A DNA stretch of 20,721 nucleotides. Origin: Mobilitalea sp. (GTDB lineage: Bacteria; Bacillota_A; Clostridia; Lachnospirales; Lachnospiraceae). Positions within the stretch are counted from its first letter, which is position 1. Each line of letters begins with the position of its first letter. Below, piece after piece: positions 1 to 7,358 of this stretch. The DNA lies in contig JARKQP010000166.1 of NCBI GenBank assembly GCA_029974875.1, positions 1 through 20,721 on the forward strand. Direction: 5' to 3'. A model generated the notes under the pieces. The model made no database searches, was not told where the DNA came from, and was given only the letters and a program-made list of their open reading frames with translations. A program made the position numbers and the translations under genes.

Positions 1-1
1 C

Positions 2-631
2 AGGATTACTCCCGGTATGTCGGAGCTTGAGATTGAAGCGGAGCTAACCTATGAATATGCAAAAAAGAATATGCTTCCGAAGGTGCTTCTGGTTGGAAGC
101 GATGACAGAATCCTGAAGTACAGGCATCCGGTGGCCTCCCATAAGAAGGTTGAAAAGACAGTGCTATTGCATGTGGCTGCAGAGCGGAACGGCCTGCATG
201 CCAATCTGACCCGGATGCTTAGCTTTGGAGATACCATAGCGGAGGAGCTTAATAAAAAATATGAATTATTAAATTTACTCCAGGCGCAGGCGATGGCCAT
301 GACGGTACCGGGGAGATTATTCAGCGATCTTTTTGAAGCCAGGAAAGAGATTTTGGCAGATAACGGTTATGACGATGAATGGGAAAATCATTATCCGGGA
401 TCCTTTACCGGTTATTTTCTGGGCGCAGCCGATCCCTTTTTTGAGGGAGGGACCATAAAAGAAAAAATGCCGACGGATTACTTTATCACTCTGCGCGGTG
501 CTAAGACTGAGGAATTGTGCATCAGTGGAAAAGACGGCGGAGAATTGATATCCTCAGGATATTTCTGGCCTACCAAAACATATCAATGGGAAGCAAAGCA
601 ATATAATCTTCCGGTTATATTAAACAAGTAA
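2..631 (+). CDS. M24 peptidase-like protein, C-terminal part (5' end outside window)
   Basis: The reading frame is open to the window edge, and the residues before the first ATG (Ile-Thr-Pro-Gly then MSELEIEAEL) match the point where the creatinase/methionine-aminopeptidase fold begins in M24 proteins. The ATG at 17 is therefore internal and the gene starts upstream. About 209 residues are visible. Typical M24 enzymes bind two metals with Asp, Asp, His, Glu, Glu. Here the segment that should carry the two Asp reads VLLHVAAERNGLHANLTR, so the usual first Asp is His or Val and the second is Asn. The protein may be metal-free or bind differently. It is followed at 119 bases by the rbsD-like gene in the same direction, which points to a role in a sugar operon rather than general peptide turnover. 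Family assignment is fairly sure; activity and substrate are unknown. Confidence 0.7.
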   Translation, partial: RITPGMSELEIEAELTYEYAKKNMLPKVLLVGSDDRILKYRHPVASHKKVEKTVLLHVAAERNGLHANLTRMLSFGDTIAEELNKKYELLNLLQAQAMAMTVPGRLFSDLFEARKEILADNGYDDEWENHYPGSFTGYFLGAADPFFEGGTIKEKMPTDYFITLRGAKTEELCISGKDGGELISSGYFWPTKTYQWEAKQYNLPVILNK

Positions 632-662
632 AGAAACAAGTAAAGGTAATTGCGAGGTAGGA

Positions 663-746
663 ATGATAATTGGGGTGTGTGCAGTGCCTGCTGGAATTTC
701 GCAGTTAACGGATCATTATACCGCATTTGCGGTGAAATGGAGGTAA
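663..746 (+). CDS. Possible 27-residue ORF in the gap before rbsD
   Basis: A short frame starts at ATG 663 behind a GAGGTAGGA-like ribosome site and stops at TAA 746, just before the rbsD start at 750. The translation begins MIIGVCAVPAGIS, which faintly resembles the N-terminus of a fructose-type PTS IIB domain, but the phosphorylated Cys of that motif would be Val. It could be a leader peptide coupled to rbsD, a gene remnant, or chance. A small hairpin (ACCGC 720-724 with GCGGT 729-733) overlaps its 3' end, six bases before the rbsD ribosome site. Confidence 0.2.
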   Translation: MIIGVCAVPAGISQLTDHYTAFAVKWR

Positions 747-749
747 GGA

Positions 750-1145
750 ATGAAAAAGACTCCTCTGATCAACAGTAATATTTCAAGGGTGATATCCTGC
801 ATGGGGCATTATGATACATTAACAATTGCGGATGCAGGACTTCCGGTCCCTAAGGAGGCAGAGCGGATCGATCTGGCAGTCAGCTTAGGAATACCGAGCT
901 TTATGGATGTACTGAAAAGCGTTTTGACAGAGCTGGAGGTTCAAAGAGTTACTATAGCATCGGAGATGAAGGATATTAATCCCGGGCTTTATGCCCAAAT
1001 ACAGGAGCTGTTCCCGGAGATAGAAATCAGGGAGATTACCCACGAAGAATTTAAAGCCGAAACGGTACACTCAAAAGCAGTGGTCCGTACGGGGGAGAGT
1101 AAGCCCTATGCCAATATAATTCTAGAGTCCGGTGTAGTATTTTAA
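750..1145 (+). CDS. rbsD: RbsD/FucU-family sugar mutarotase (D-ribose pyranase)
   Basis: The 131-residue product matches the length and pattern of D-ribose pyranase: an N-terminal MKKTPLINSNISRVISCMGH with the conserved catalytic His in the GH pair, then IADAGLPVP, and a C-terminal VVRTGESKPYANIILESGVVF. The family is cytosolic, forms decamers and interconverts pyranose and furanose (or anomeric) forms of sugars such as ribose or fucose. The start is supported by GGAGG at 739-743. No ribokinase or ABC transporter gene is beside it; the next gene is a zinc alcohol dehydrogenase 18 bases on. The natural substrate may therefore be another free sugar handled by this cassette. Family assignment is confident; ribose specificity is not proven. 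Confidence 0.88.
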   Translation: MKKTPLINSNISRVISCMGHYDTLTIADAGLPVPKEAERIDLAVSLGIPSFMDVLKSVLTELEVQRVTIASEMKDINPGLYAQIQELFPEIEIREITHEEFKAETVHSKAVVRTGESKPYANIILESGVVF

Positions 1146-1163
1146 CCGAAGGAGGACAAGCGG

Positions 1164-2192
1164 ATGAGTAAAAAAATGAAAGCAGCTATTTTTGAAGGAA
1201 ACGGTATTGTAGCTATCAAGGAGGTAGACATTCCAGCAATTCAAAAAAGTGTCGATATGATATTGAAGATAGAAGTGTGTTCCATCTGTGGAACGGATGT
1301 CCATGTATTATCTGTGCCCCCGGGCTATGATATGGTGCCGGGCAATATTCTGGGACATGAGCTGGTGGGTAAAGTAATTGAGATAGGTGACGGTGTCCAT
1401 AATTTTAAGGTTGGGGACCGTGTGGTGGTTAACCCGAATGATTACTGCGGCGTGTGTAAATACTGCCAGATGAATTTGCCGAACCAATGTGAAAATATTA
1501 TTCCCATGGGATTGGGTGGTGAAGGCGGTTTCGCTGAATATACGCGGGTATCCGAAAAGGTTGCCTTTAAGATAGCAGAGGATTTACCGGCGGATATTGC
1601 AGCCTTTGCTGAACCGCTGGCATGCGTAGTGAATGGTATCAACAAAATCAGGGTTAATCCGGGCGAAAGCGTAGCCGTCATAGGGGCGGGTCCCATAGGG
1701 TTATTATTTATCCAGCTGATGAAGGCCTCGGGTGCCTATCCAATTATCGTTTCGGAACCAAGTGCCTTAAGAAGGGATTATGCGCTGAAGAGCGGAGCAG
1801 ATTTTGCAATCAATCCGATGGAAACGGATCTGGAAGGATTCATACTGGAAAAGACGCAGATAGGCTGTGATTATGCGGTTGATGTGGTAGGCTCCCAGGT
1901 TTCCTCCGCCTTGAAGGTAATCCGTAAAGGAGGTAAGGTGCTTTTGTTCGGCGTCAATAAGAAAGCAAAGCCGGAGATTACACAGAGTGAGATAATCTTT
2001 AAGGAAGCCTCTATTCTTGGAACCTGGCTGGCAAATGCAACCTTCCCCAAGGCAGTCCGCATCCTGGAGAGCGGTGTCCTGAAGCTGGAGGAGCTTGTAA
2101 CCCACAGACTTCCGCTGGAAAAGCTGGAGGAAGGTGTGGAGCTGCTCCGTAAGGGAGAAGGCATCGAAGTGATTATCGATATGAGCCTGTAA
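1164..2192 (+). CDS. Zinc-dependent medium-chain alcohol/polyol dehydrogenase
   Basis: The 342-residue protein is a medium-chain dehydrogenase of the sorbitol/threonine/butanediol dehydrogenase group. Catalytic zinc ligands are visible as Cys42 (SICGTD) and His65-Glu66 (GHE). The structural zinc site has Cys95, Cys98, Cys101 and Cys109. A Rossmann motif GAGPIG near residue 174 should bind NAD(H). The ribosome site GGAGGA lies 8 bases before the ATG. The enzyme probably oxidises a secondary hydroxyl of a sugar, polyol or acyloin in the cytosol. It sits between rbsD and dihydrolipoyl dehydrogenase with gaps of 18 and 14 bases, so the genes are very likely cotranscribed. The exact substrate cannot be told from sequence. 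Confidence 0.88.
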   Translation: MSKKMKAAIFEGNGIVAIKEVDIPAIQKSVDMILKIEVCSICGTDVHVLSVPPGYDMVPGNILGHELVGKVIEIGDGVHNFKVGDRVVVNPNDYCGVCKYCQMNLPNQCENIIPMGLGGEGGFAEYTRVSEKVAFKIAEDLPADIAAFAEPLACVVNGINKIRVNPGESVAVIGAGPIGLLFIQLMKASGAYPIIVSEPSALRRDYALKSGADFAINPMETDLEGFILEKTQIGCDYAVDVVGSQVSSALKVIRKGGKVLLFGVNKKAKPEITQSEIIFKEASILGTWLANATFPKAVRILESGVLKLEELVTHRLPLEKLEEGVELLRKGEGIEVIIDMSL

Positions 2193-2206
2193 GGAGGAGT
2201 GAAGTG

Positions 2207-3568
2207 ATGAAATACGATGTGGCAGTAATAGGCGGCGGTCCCGGTGGCTATGTTGCGGCGATTAAAGCAGCACAAAAAGGATTAAAAACGGTGCTTTTTG
2301 AAAAGGACAGGCTGGGGGGCGTATGCCTCAACAGAGGCTGTATTCCGACGAAAGCCTTATTAAAATCAGCATCAGTTTATAACAGCAGCAAGCACTCCGA
2401 CACCTATGGTATCAACTGCGGCCAGGTGTCCTTTGACTGGCCCGGGGTAATGCGGAACAAAAGTAATATTGTTAATCGTCTGGTAGGCGGCATAGATATG
2501 CTGGTTCAGGCTAACAAGATAGAGTTGGTGAAAGCGGAAGCAGCAATAATAGCTCCCGGTACAATCCAGGCTGAAGGCAAGACCTTTCTGGCTGGGAATA
2601 TCATTATTGCTACCGGGTCTGAGCCGGTATTGCCTCCCATTGACGGAATTGAAAGAAAAAGTGTTATAACCAGTGACCAGCTCCTGGAATTAACAAAGCT
2701 CCCGGAGGATCTCGTCATTGTAGGCGGTGGAGTAATCGGTGTAGAATTCGCTTATCTTATGAATTCCTTTGGCGTTCATGTGACAATCATTGAGATGATG
2801 GACAGCATACTTTTTAATGCAGACCAGGATATTATTAAGACGGTTACAAAGGATCTGGGTAAAGCTGGGATATCCATAATCCCTCAGGCAAAGGTAAAAA
2901 AGATATATGATAATGGAGTTGATTATGAAAAGGATAAAAAGGTACTTAATATAAAAGCAGATCAGGTACTTATCTCTACAGGACGAAAGCCTTCCATTAA
3001 TATTCAGATGCTGGAGAAGCTGGGCATCGAACACAACAAAGGCAGAATCCAAACTGACGAAAGACTACAGACGAATGTAGCGGGAATTTATGCAATCGGA
3101 GATATTAACGGAAAATCCATGCTTGCCCATACCGCAAGTGAAGAAGGTATCATCGCGGTTGAGAATATATGTGGAGAAAAAGTGATGATGGACTACACCA
3201 AGATCCCACAATGCATCTATATCGAACCGGAGATTGCCTGGGTAGGGCTTACAGAGCAGGAAGCTGTGCAAAAAGGTCTGGACTTTAAGGTGGGGACCTT
3301 TCCTATGACAGCAAACGGCAAGTCACTGATTGAAGGAAAAACCACAGGTTTTATTAAGATAATCTCAGAGACAAAGTATGGTGAAATTCTTGGCGCCCAC
3401 ATGTATTGTGCCCATGCTACGGATATGATTGCCGAGCTGGTGCTGGCGATGAAGGCAGAATGCGGAACCTTTGATCTGGCTTCCTGTATCCATGCCCATC
3501 CCACTGTCTCGGAAGGTGTCATGGAGGCAGCCAATGCTGTATTTGGCAAAGCGATTCATAAACTGTAA
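2207..3568 (+). CDS. lpdA: Dihydrolipoyl dehydrogenase (E3)
   Basis: This flavoprotein reoxidises dihydrolipoamide on the E2 subunit of 2-oxoacid, acetoin or glycine-cleavage complexes and passes electrons to NAD. Visible features are the FAD-binding GGGPGG at the N-terminus, the redox disulfide CLNRGC (Cys41-Cys46 when counted from the GTG at 2204), the NAD-binding GGGVIG near residue 175, the second FAD motif with GIYAIGDING, and the catalytic HPTVSE with His432 and Glu437. Length (453-454) is close to the usual 460. ATG 2207 and GTG 2204 are both possible behind AAGGAGG at 2191-2197. There is no N-terminal lipoyl domain. No E1 or E2 gene is in the window, although lipA and lplA follow downstream, so the partner complex is probably encoded upstream. 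Confidence 0.93.
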   Translation: MKYDVAVIGGGPGGYVAAIKAAQKGLKTVLFEKDRLGGVCLNRGCIPTKALLKSASVYNSSKHSDTYGINCGQVSFDWPGVMRNKSNIVNRLVGGIDMLVQANKIELVKAEAAIIAPGTIQAEGKTFLAGNIIIATGSEPVLPPIDGIERKSVITSDQLLELTKLPEDLVIVGGGVIGVEFAYLMNSFGVHVTIIEMMDSILFNADQDIIKTVTKDLGKAGISIIPQAKVKKIYDNGVDYEKDKKVLNIKADQVLISTGRKPSINIQMLEKLGIEHNKGRIQTDERLQTNVAGIYAIGDINGKSMLAHTASEEGIIAVENICGEKVMMDYTKIPQCIYIEPEIAWVGLTEQEAVQKGLDFKVGTFPMTANGKSLIEGKTTGFIKIISETKYGEILGAHMYCAHATDMIAELVLAMKAECGTFDLASCIHAHPTVSEGVMEAANAVFGKAIHKL

Positions 3569-3600
3569 TTAGCGCCAAGCCAATTCAAAGGGTAAATTGG

Positions 3601-3629
3601 CAGATGGAGGTATTTCAGATGGAGGTATT
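3601..3629 (+). repeat. Tandem duplication of a ribosome binding site
   Basis: CAGATGGAGGTATT occurs twice in a row (3601-3614 and 3616-3629) with one T between. Each copy carries a full GGAGG. Only the second copy is correctly spaced (4-5 bases) for the ATG at 3630. The duplication also creates out-of-frame ATGs at 3604 and 3619, whose shared frame stops at TGA 3637-3639, overlapping the start of the dehydrogenase gene. Confidence 0.8.
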
Positions 3630-4349
3630 ATGGAGCTGAAGGGTAAAACAGCTATCGTCACCGGAGCAAGCCGGGGTATCGGTAAGGCTATAGCCCTGGA
3701 AATTGCGAAGGAGGGCTGCAATCTTGCCGTCTGTGCCAGGGATGGACAGCGGTTGGCAGAGCTAAAGCAGGAAGCAGAGGCTTATGGGGTTAAATGCATT
3801 ATTATCGTGGCTGATTTAAGGCATCAGGAGCATATCAATCAAGCCATAAACCAAGTATTCCTTGAATTTGGCAGAATTGACATACTGGTGAATAATGCAG
3901 GGGTCTTAACCAATGACGGTGTTTTTGGAGTTACGGAAGAAAGCTGGGATATAACCATGGAGGTTAATTTGAAGGCCCAGTTCTTTATGGCGCAGGCAGC
4001 CCTGCAGAAGATGAAGAAAAATCATGAGGGCTATATTATTAACATGTCCTCCACCGTAGCTCTCGGCGCAAAGCCTGACATAACCTGCTACAGCATATCA
4101 AAATACGGTGTCGTTGGGTTATCCGAGGCGCTGTACCAGGAAGCAAAGAAGTATCAGGTGAAGGTGAGCACCATATATCCGGGAGTAACAGACACGGAGA
4201 TGTTAAGGGCTCAGACCATGCCCTGCGATCCCTCCCAATGGATGCTGCCTGAGGATATTGCAGGATGTGTAATGTTCTTATTAAAATCGAGCGGCAGGAT
4301 GGTTATTAAGGATATCGTGCCCTGGTCAACAGGGTACGATCAGATCTAG
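3630..4349 (+). CDS. Short-chain dehydrogenase/reductase (SDR)
   Basis: The 239-residue product is a classical SDR. It has the cofactor motif TGASRGIG (residues 11-18), NNAG (88-91) and the catalytic set Ser141, Tyr154 and Lys158 in the usual spacing (Y-x3-K, Ser 13 residues before Tyr). Arg37 after the second beta strand may favour NADP(H), an inference from the family. ATG 3630 is chosen because GGAGG lies just before it; the upstream TTG at 3597 in the same frame would translate through the duplicated ribosome site. It follows lpdA by 61 bases and probably reduces a ketone or oxidises a hydroxyl in the same sugar or acyloin pathway. The name 3-oxoacyl reductase, often given to such proteins, is not supported by context. 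Confidence 0.87.
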   Translation: MELKGKTAIVTGASRGIGKAIALEIAKEGCNLAVCARDGQRLAELKQEAEAYGVKCIIIVADLRHQEHINQAINQVFLEFGRIDILVNNAGVLTNDGVFGVTEESWDITMEVNLKAQFFMAQAALQKMKKNHEGYIINMSSTVALGAKPDITCYSISKYGVVGLSEALYQEAKKYQVKVSTIYPGVTDTEMLRAQTMPCDPSQWMLPEDIAGCVMFLLKSSGRMVIKDIVPWSTGYDQI

Positions 4350-4426
4350 GTGCGCCGGGTGGACACACGGACTAATTCTGGCACAATCTTCGGAGGCGCT
4401 AAGGACGGGCGCAGAAAGGGGCAATT

Positions 4427-5290
4427 ATGAATACAAACAGGAAGCCGGATTGGTTAAAGGTTAGAGTAAATACACAGGATATCCAGGAGATGGGAAAATT
4501 ATTGGATTCCCTATCCCTGCATACTGTTTGCGAGAATGCTGCCTGTCCCAATATTGGGGAATGCTTTAAAAATAAGACAGCGACCTTTATGATACTCGGA
4601 AGAAACTGTACCAGGAATTGCCGGTTTTGCCAGGTTTCTAAAAATTCCGTCCTCTCGCCGGATGAAGAAGAGCCTGCTAATGTAGCAAAAGCTGCGAAGC
4701 AGTTAAATTTAAAGCATGTTGTGGTCACCAGTGTAACCCGTGATGATCTCCGTGATGGAGGCGCGGGATATTTTGCAAGGACAATCCGTGAGCTTAGGCA
4801 GGAGCTGCCCCATAGCAGTGTGGAGGTATTGATTCCGGACTTCCAGGGGGATTTTAATGCTCTCAAGACAGTATTGAATGAAAAACCGGATATCCTGAAC
4901 CACAATGTAGAGACAGTTCCCGGCCTATATCATAAAGTACGGCCAATGGCGGTCTATATGAGATCCCTGGAGCTATTGAAAAGAGTCAAGGAAATAGACA
5001 GCAGCATATATACCAAGACAGGCATTATGGTTGGCCTCGGAGAAACAAAGGCTCAGGTTGTTGAGGTTATGGAGGATTTGATCGGAGTCGGATGTGATAT
5101 CCTAACGGTCGGACAGTATCTTCAGCCGAGCGGGGAACATTTACCTGTCCACGAATATGTAACGCCGGAGCAGTTTGAGGAATATCGCAGGCTTGCTCTG
5201 GAAAAGGGATTTAAGTTCGTAGCCAGCGGTCCCCTGGTACGCAGCTCCTATCATGCGGCGGAGGGTATGGATTTTATCAGAGAGAGGTAG
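4427..5290 (+). CDS. lipA: Lipoyl synthase (radical SAM)
   Basis: LipA inserts two sulfurs into protein-bound octanoyl groups to make lipoyl cofactor. Both iron-sulfur clusters are visible: the auxiliary cluster Cys35-x4-Cys40-x5-Cys46 ([12 protein letters not shown]) and the radical SAM cluster Cys61-x3-Cys65-x2-Cys68 (CTRNCRFC). The C-terminal RSSYHA carries the conserved Ser that ligates the auxiliary cluster. Length 287 is normal. A 77-base gap separates it from the dehydrogenase gene with no obvious terminator. The ATG has an AAAGGGG ribosome site. The next gene, lplA, begins four bases after the stop, so the two are almost certainly co-translated. No lipB is present, which suggests that LplA supplies the octanoylated substrate. 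Confidence 0.96.
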   Translation: MNTNRKPDWLKVRVNTQDIQEMGKLLDSLSLHTVCENAACPNIGECFKNKTATFMILGRNCTRNCRFCQVSKNSVLSPDEEEPANVAKAAKQLNLKHVVVTSVTRDDLRDGGAGYFARTIRELRQELPHSSVEVLIPDFQGDFNALKTVLNEKPDILNHNVETVPGLYHKVRPMAVYMRSLELLKRVKEIDSSIYTKTGIMVGLGETKAQVVEVMEDLIGVGCDILTVGQYLQPSGEHLPVHEYVTPEQFEEYRRLALEKGFKFVASGPLVRSSYHAAEGMDFIRER

Positions 5291-5294
5291 CGGT

Positions 5295-6272
5295 ATGATA
5301 TATCTGGATAGCAACAGCAGTAATGCAAATTATAATTTTGCCCTGGAAGCCTATGCAATGCATGAATTGGATATTGCTGACTCCTACTTTATGTTTTGGA
5401 GAACCCAGCCAACCCTGATGATCGGCCAATATCAGAATGCCTTGCAGGAAATTAATCTGGATTATGTCGAGGACAATAATATTAATGTAGTCAGAAGGGT
5501 GACCGGTGGCGGAACGATTTATACCGACCTGGGGGGCTGGCAATTCTCTTATATTTTTAAGGATACAAAGGATCAGGATATTATTTTTCAGAAATTTACG
5601 GAGCCGATTATTGCTGCCCTTAAGCACATTGGAATCGATGCCTGCCACAGTGGCCGTAATGATTTGCTGATCGATGGTAAGAAGTTTTCCGGCAATGCGC
5701 AATATATCAGGGGGAATCTGCTGCTGCATCATGGATCATTATTATTTAATACCGATCTTGATAATCTTGTTAAGGCCTTGAGTGTTAATGATGAAAAGCT
5801 TATCTCAAAGGGAATTAAATCCGTAAGGCAGAGAGTAACCAATATTGCTGATTATCTGGACAAAGAGATGACAAGCTTAGAATTCAGGGAGCTTATGCTG
5901 GAATATTTGACAAAGGATATGCAACGATACACCCTGACAGAGGAAGACGACCGTAGGATAAACCGCATAAAAGCCTCACAATTCGATAGCTGGGATTGGA
6001 ATTTTGGAAAGACACCGGAATTTACCTTCTCAAGAGAAAAGAGATTTCAGGGAGGGAAGCTTGTAGTACAGGCCTTAGTAAAGGGAGGAATCATAGAAGA
6101 TGTTAATTTTTATGGGGACTTCTTTGCTAAGGGGAATCTGAGTCAGCTTCAGAATGCACTCAGGGGCTGTAGATATGAGTATGCTGCAGTGGAAAGAAGC
6201 CTCGGGAAGAGTAGGGCTGATGACTATTTTTATAATATTACCAAGGAAAATATACTTGAATTATTGATATGA
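5295..6272 (+). CDS. lplA: Lipoate-protein ligase A family
   Basis: The 325-residue protein activates free lipoate (or octanoate) with ATP and transfers it to the lipoyl domain of E2 or GcvH proteins. It shows the family signature RRVTGGGTIYTDLGGWQFSY near residues 68-87 and the catalytic-Lys segment GKKFSGNAQ near residues 131-139, followed by a C-terminal accessory domain. ATG 5295 is preferred over an earlier in-frame ATG at 5253 because the residues from MIYLDSNS onward match the family start and the earlier one lies inside lipA. Adjacent lipA implies that octanoate loaded by LplA is converted in place. An intrinsic terminator follows 31 bases after the stop and closes the cassette. Confidence 0.93.
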   Translation: MIYLDSNSSNANYNFALEAYAMHELDIADSYFMFWRTQPTLMIGQYQNALQEINLDYVEDNNINVVRRVTGGGTIYTDLGGWQFSYIFKDTKDQDIIFQKFTEPIIAALKHIGIDACHSGRNDLLIDGKKFSGNAQYIRGNLLLHHGSLLFNTDLDNLVKALSVNDEKLISKGIKSVRQRVTNIADYLDKEMTSLEFRELMLEYLTKDMQRYTLTEEDDRRINRIKASQFDSWDWNFGKTPEFTFSREKRFQGGKLVVQALVKGGIIEDVNFYGDFFAKGNLSQLQNALRGCRYEYAAVERSLGKSRADDYFYNITKENILELLI

Positions 6273-6303
6273 TGATCTTACTCAGATAAATTCAGTTTCG
6301 AAG

Positions 6304-6335
6304 AGCCTTTCATTTGATGGATGAGAGGCTTTTTT
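6304..6335 (+). terminator. Intrinsic terminator after lplA
   Basis: AGCCTTTCAT (6304-6313) pairs with ATGAGAGGCT (6321-6330), ten pairs with one G-T wobble and a seven-base loop, followed directly by five T. It ends the sugar/lipoate cassette. Confidence 0.85.
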
Positions 6336-6426
6336 AATGATTTGTTCATCAGAAACTTCAAGCGGTTGTTAGCCAATATTAATAAATGTGGGAAGTAGAT
6401 AAGATTAAAAAGGATTTTACAATTTA

Positions 6427-6455
6427 TTGACAATGTACATAAATTGCAGTACAAT
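6427..6455 (+). promoter_or_regulatory. Promoter of the toxin-antitoxin locus
   Basis: A perfect -35 TTGACA (6427-6432), a 17-base spacer and -10 TACAAT (6450-6455) stand 60 bases before the antitoxin start. The spacer opens with the perfect palindrome ATGTACAT (6433-6440), and GTACAATG follows at the -10, a likely operator for self-repression by the antitoxin. Confidence 0.7.
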
Positions 6456-6514
6456 GAATATAATAAAGGGAATGGAACAATGAAGTGAATTTAGCTATTA
6501 TGGAGGGATGCTTT

Positions 6515-6784
6515 ATGGCAAATACAATCAATGTCAATATAAGAGTAGATGAAGAATTAAAAAAGCAGACAGAAAATGTATTGTCCGATATGGGATTAAA
6601 CATGACAACGGCGGTAAATATATTTTTAAGACAGATCGTGAGGACAGGTGGAATCCCGTTTGAAATTACGACAAGGACAGATGATTTCTATAACCCTGTA
6701 AATCAGAGAATACTTCATGAATCAATTAGCCGTTTAGAACAGGGAATGGGAACAGTGCATGAACTGACTGAGGTAGATGAATGA
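6515..6784 (+). CDS. RelB/DinJ-family antitoxin
   Basis: The 89-residue protein has the RelB/DinJ ribbon-helix-helix N-terminus: NTINVNIRVDEELKKQTE, then MGLNMTTAVNIFLRQIV and GGIPFEI. The family binds its toxin through the C-terminal part and represses its own promoter. ATG 6515 is chosen because GGAGGG (6502-6507) is spaced seven bases before it; earlier in-frame GTG 6485 and ATG 6500 lack such a site. The stop TGA overlaps the toxin ATG in ATGA, the usual translational coupling of such pairs. The C-terminal tail (residues 57-89) is acidic, with VHELTEVDE at the end. The partner toxin is of the YoeB family but carries an early stop. Confidence 0.88.
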   Translation: MANTINVNIRVDEELKKQTENVLSDMGLNMTTAVNIFLRQIVRTGGIPFEITTRTDDFYNPVNQRILHESISRLEQGMGTVHELTEVDE

Positions 6785-7044
6785 TAAAAAAATAGGATGA
6801 TGTTGCATGGGAAGATTACCTATATTGGCAGACCCAGGATAAAAAGACACTGAAACGAATCAATGCCCTGATCAAAGATATTGACCGCAATGGGTATGAG
6901 GGTATAGGGAAACCGGAACCATTGACTGGAAATTGGGCTGGCTATTGGAGCAGAAGGATTGATGAAAAGAACCGTTTGATTTATAAGATTATAGATGGAA
7001 CAATTCGGATTGCACAGTGTAGGACACATTATGGTGACAAGTAG
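6781..7044 (+). pseudogene. yoeB: YoeB-family toxin gene interrupted by TAG at codon 5
   Basis: Translated from ATG 6781, the frame reads M-I-K-K-stop and then continues without interruption to TAG 7042: DDVAWEDYLYWQ, KPEPL, YWSRRIDEKNRLIY and CRTHYGDK. It aligns along its length with E. coli YoeB, an mRNA endonuclease that acts at the ribosome. The Glu of KPEPL, the Arg of EKNRL and the His-Tyr near the C-terminus, which match catalytic Glu46, Arg65, His83 and Tyr84, are all kept. The TAG at 6793-6795 falls exactly on Trp5 of E. coli YoeB, so a single TGG to TAG change explains it. No in-frame start lies soon enough downstream to rescue the protein. The body of the gene shows no other decay, so the change is recent, suppressed, or a sequencing error. 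Confidence 0.85.
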
Positions 7045-7075
7045 AATGCTTTACAGACAGAAACGAATTAAAACA

Positions 7076-7115
7076 GAGCCTCAGACGATTCATAATCAAG
7101 TAGCGTCTGAGGCTC
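7076..7115 (+). terminator. Strong hairpin after the toxin-antitoxin locus
   Basis: GAGCCTCAGACG (7076-7087) pairs perfectly with CGTCTGAGGCTC (7104-7115) across a 16-base loop. The plus-strand tail is CTGTTATTCT, only moderately T-rich. On the minus strand the hairpin is followed by TGTTTTAATT. It is probably a bidirectional terminator. Confidence 0.6.
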
Positions 7116-7127
7116 CTGTTATTCTAT

Positions 7128-7358
7128 CTATGCGTTCAATTTAAATCCTCCATACCACAGCTTAAAGCCCTCCTTATTTTTGCACCGCAATATCGTTGGA
7201 AGTAATGGCACGATGATGATCTGCTCTTGGATCCCGGCATAAAGCTTGTCTACCTCTTCCCCGAAAATAAAAATTATATTTTGAATTATACTTCCAGCTG
7301 GGTATAAAGCTAAGGAAATAAATGGAAAAATTCTCCTTGATTTTATCTGAGCATTGAT
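7128..7358 (-). pseudogene. Possible remnant of a decayed gene, unrecognised
   Basis: On the minus strand a frame without a usable start is open for 76 codons. Its last 45 codons look coding, with normal codon choice: it ends with GEEVDKLYAGIQEQIIIV, then PLLPTILRCKNKEGFKLWY and GGFKLN before the TAG. Just upstream the frame is closed by TAG, and the neighbouring frames hold only short open stretches. This fits the 3' end of a gene that lost its 5' part through frameshifts. I do not recognise the family. Apart from this, the 506-base gap 7045-7550 holds only the hairpin at 7076 and the leader of the nucleotidase gene. Confidence 0.3.

Noticed and set aside
3597..3629. Upstream TTG start for the SDR
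   Set aside because: It would translate through the duplicated ribosome sites and add a repetitive ADGGISDGGI leader not typical of the family; ATG 3630 has the proper ribosome site.
5253..5294. Earlier ATG start for lplA inside lipA
   Set aside because: It adds 14 residues unlike the family N-terminus and lacks a ribosome site; ATG 5295 is four bases after the lipA stop.
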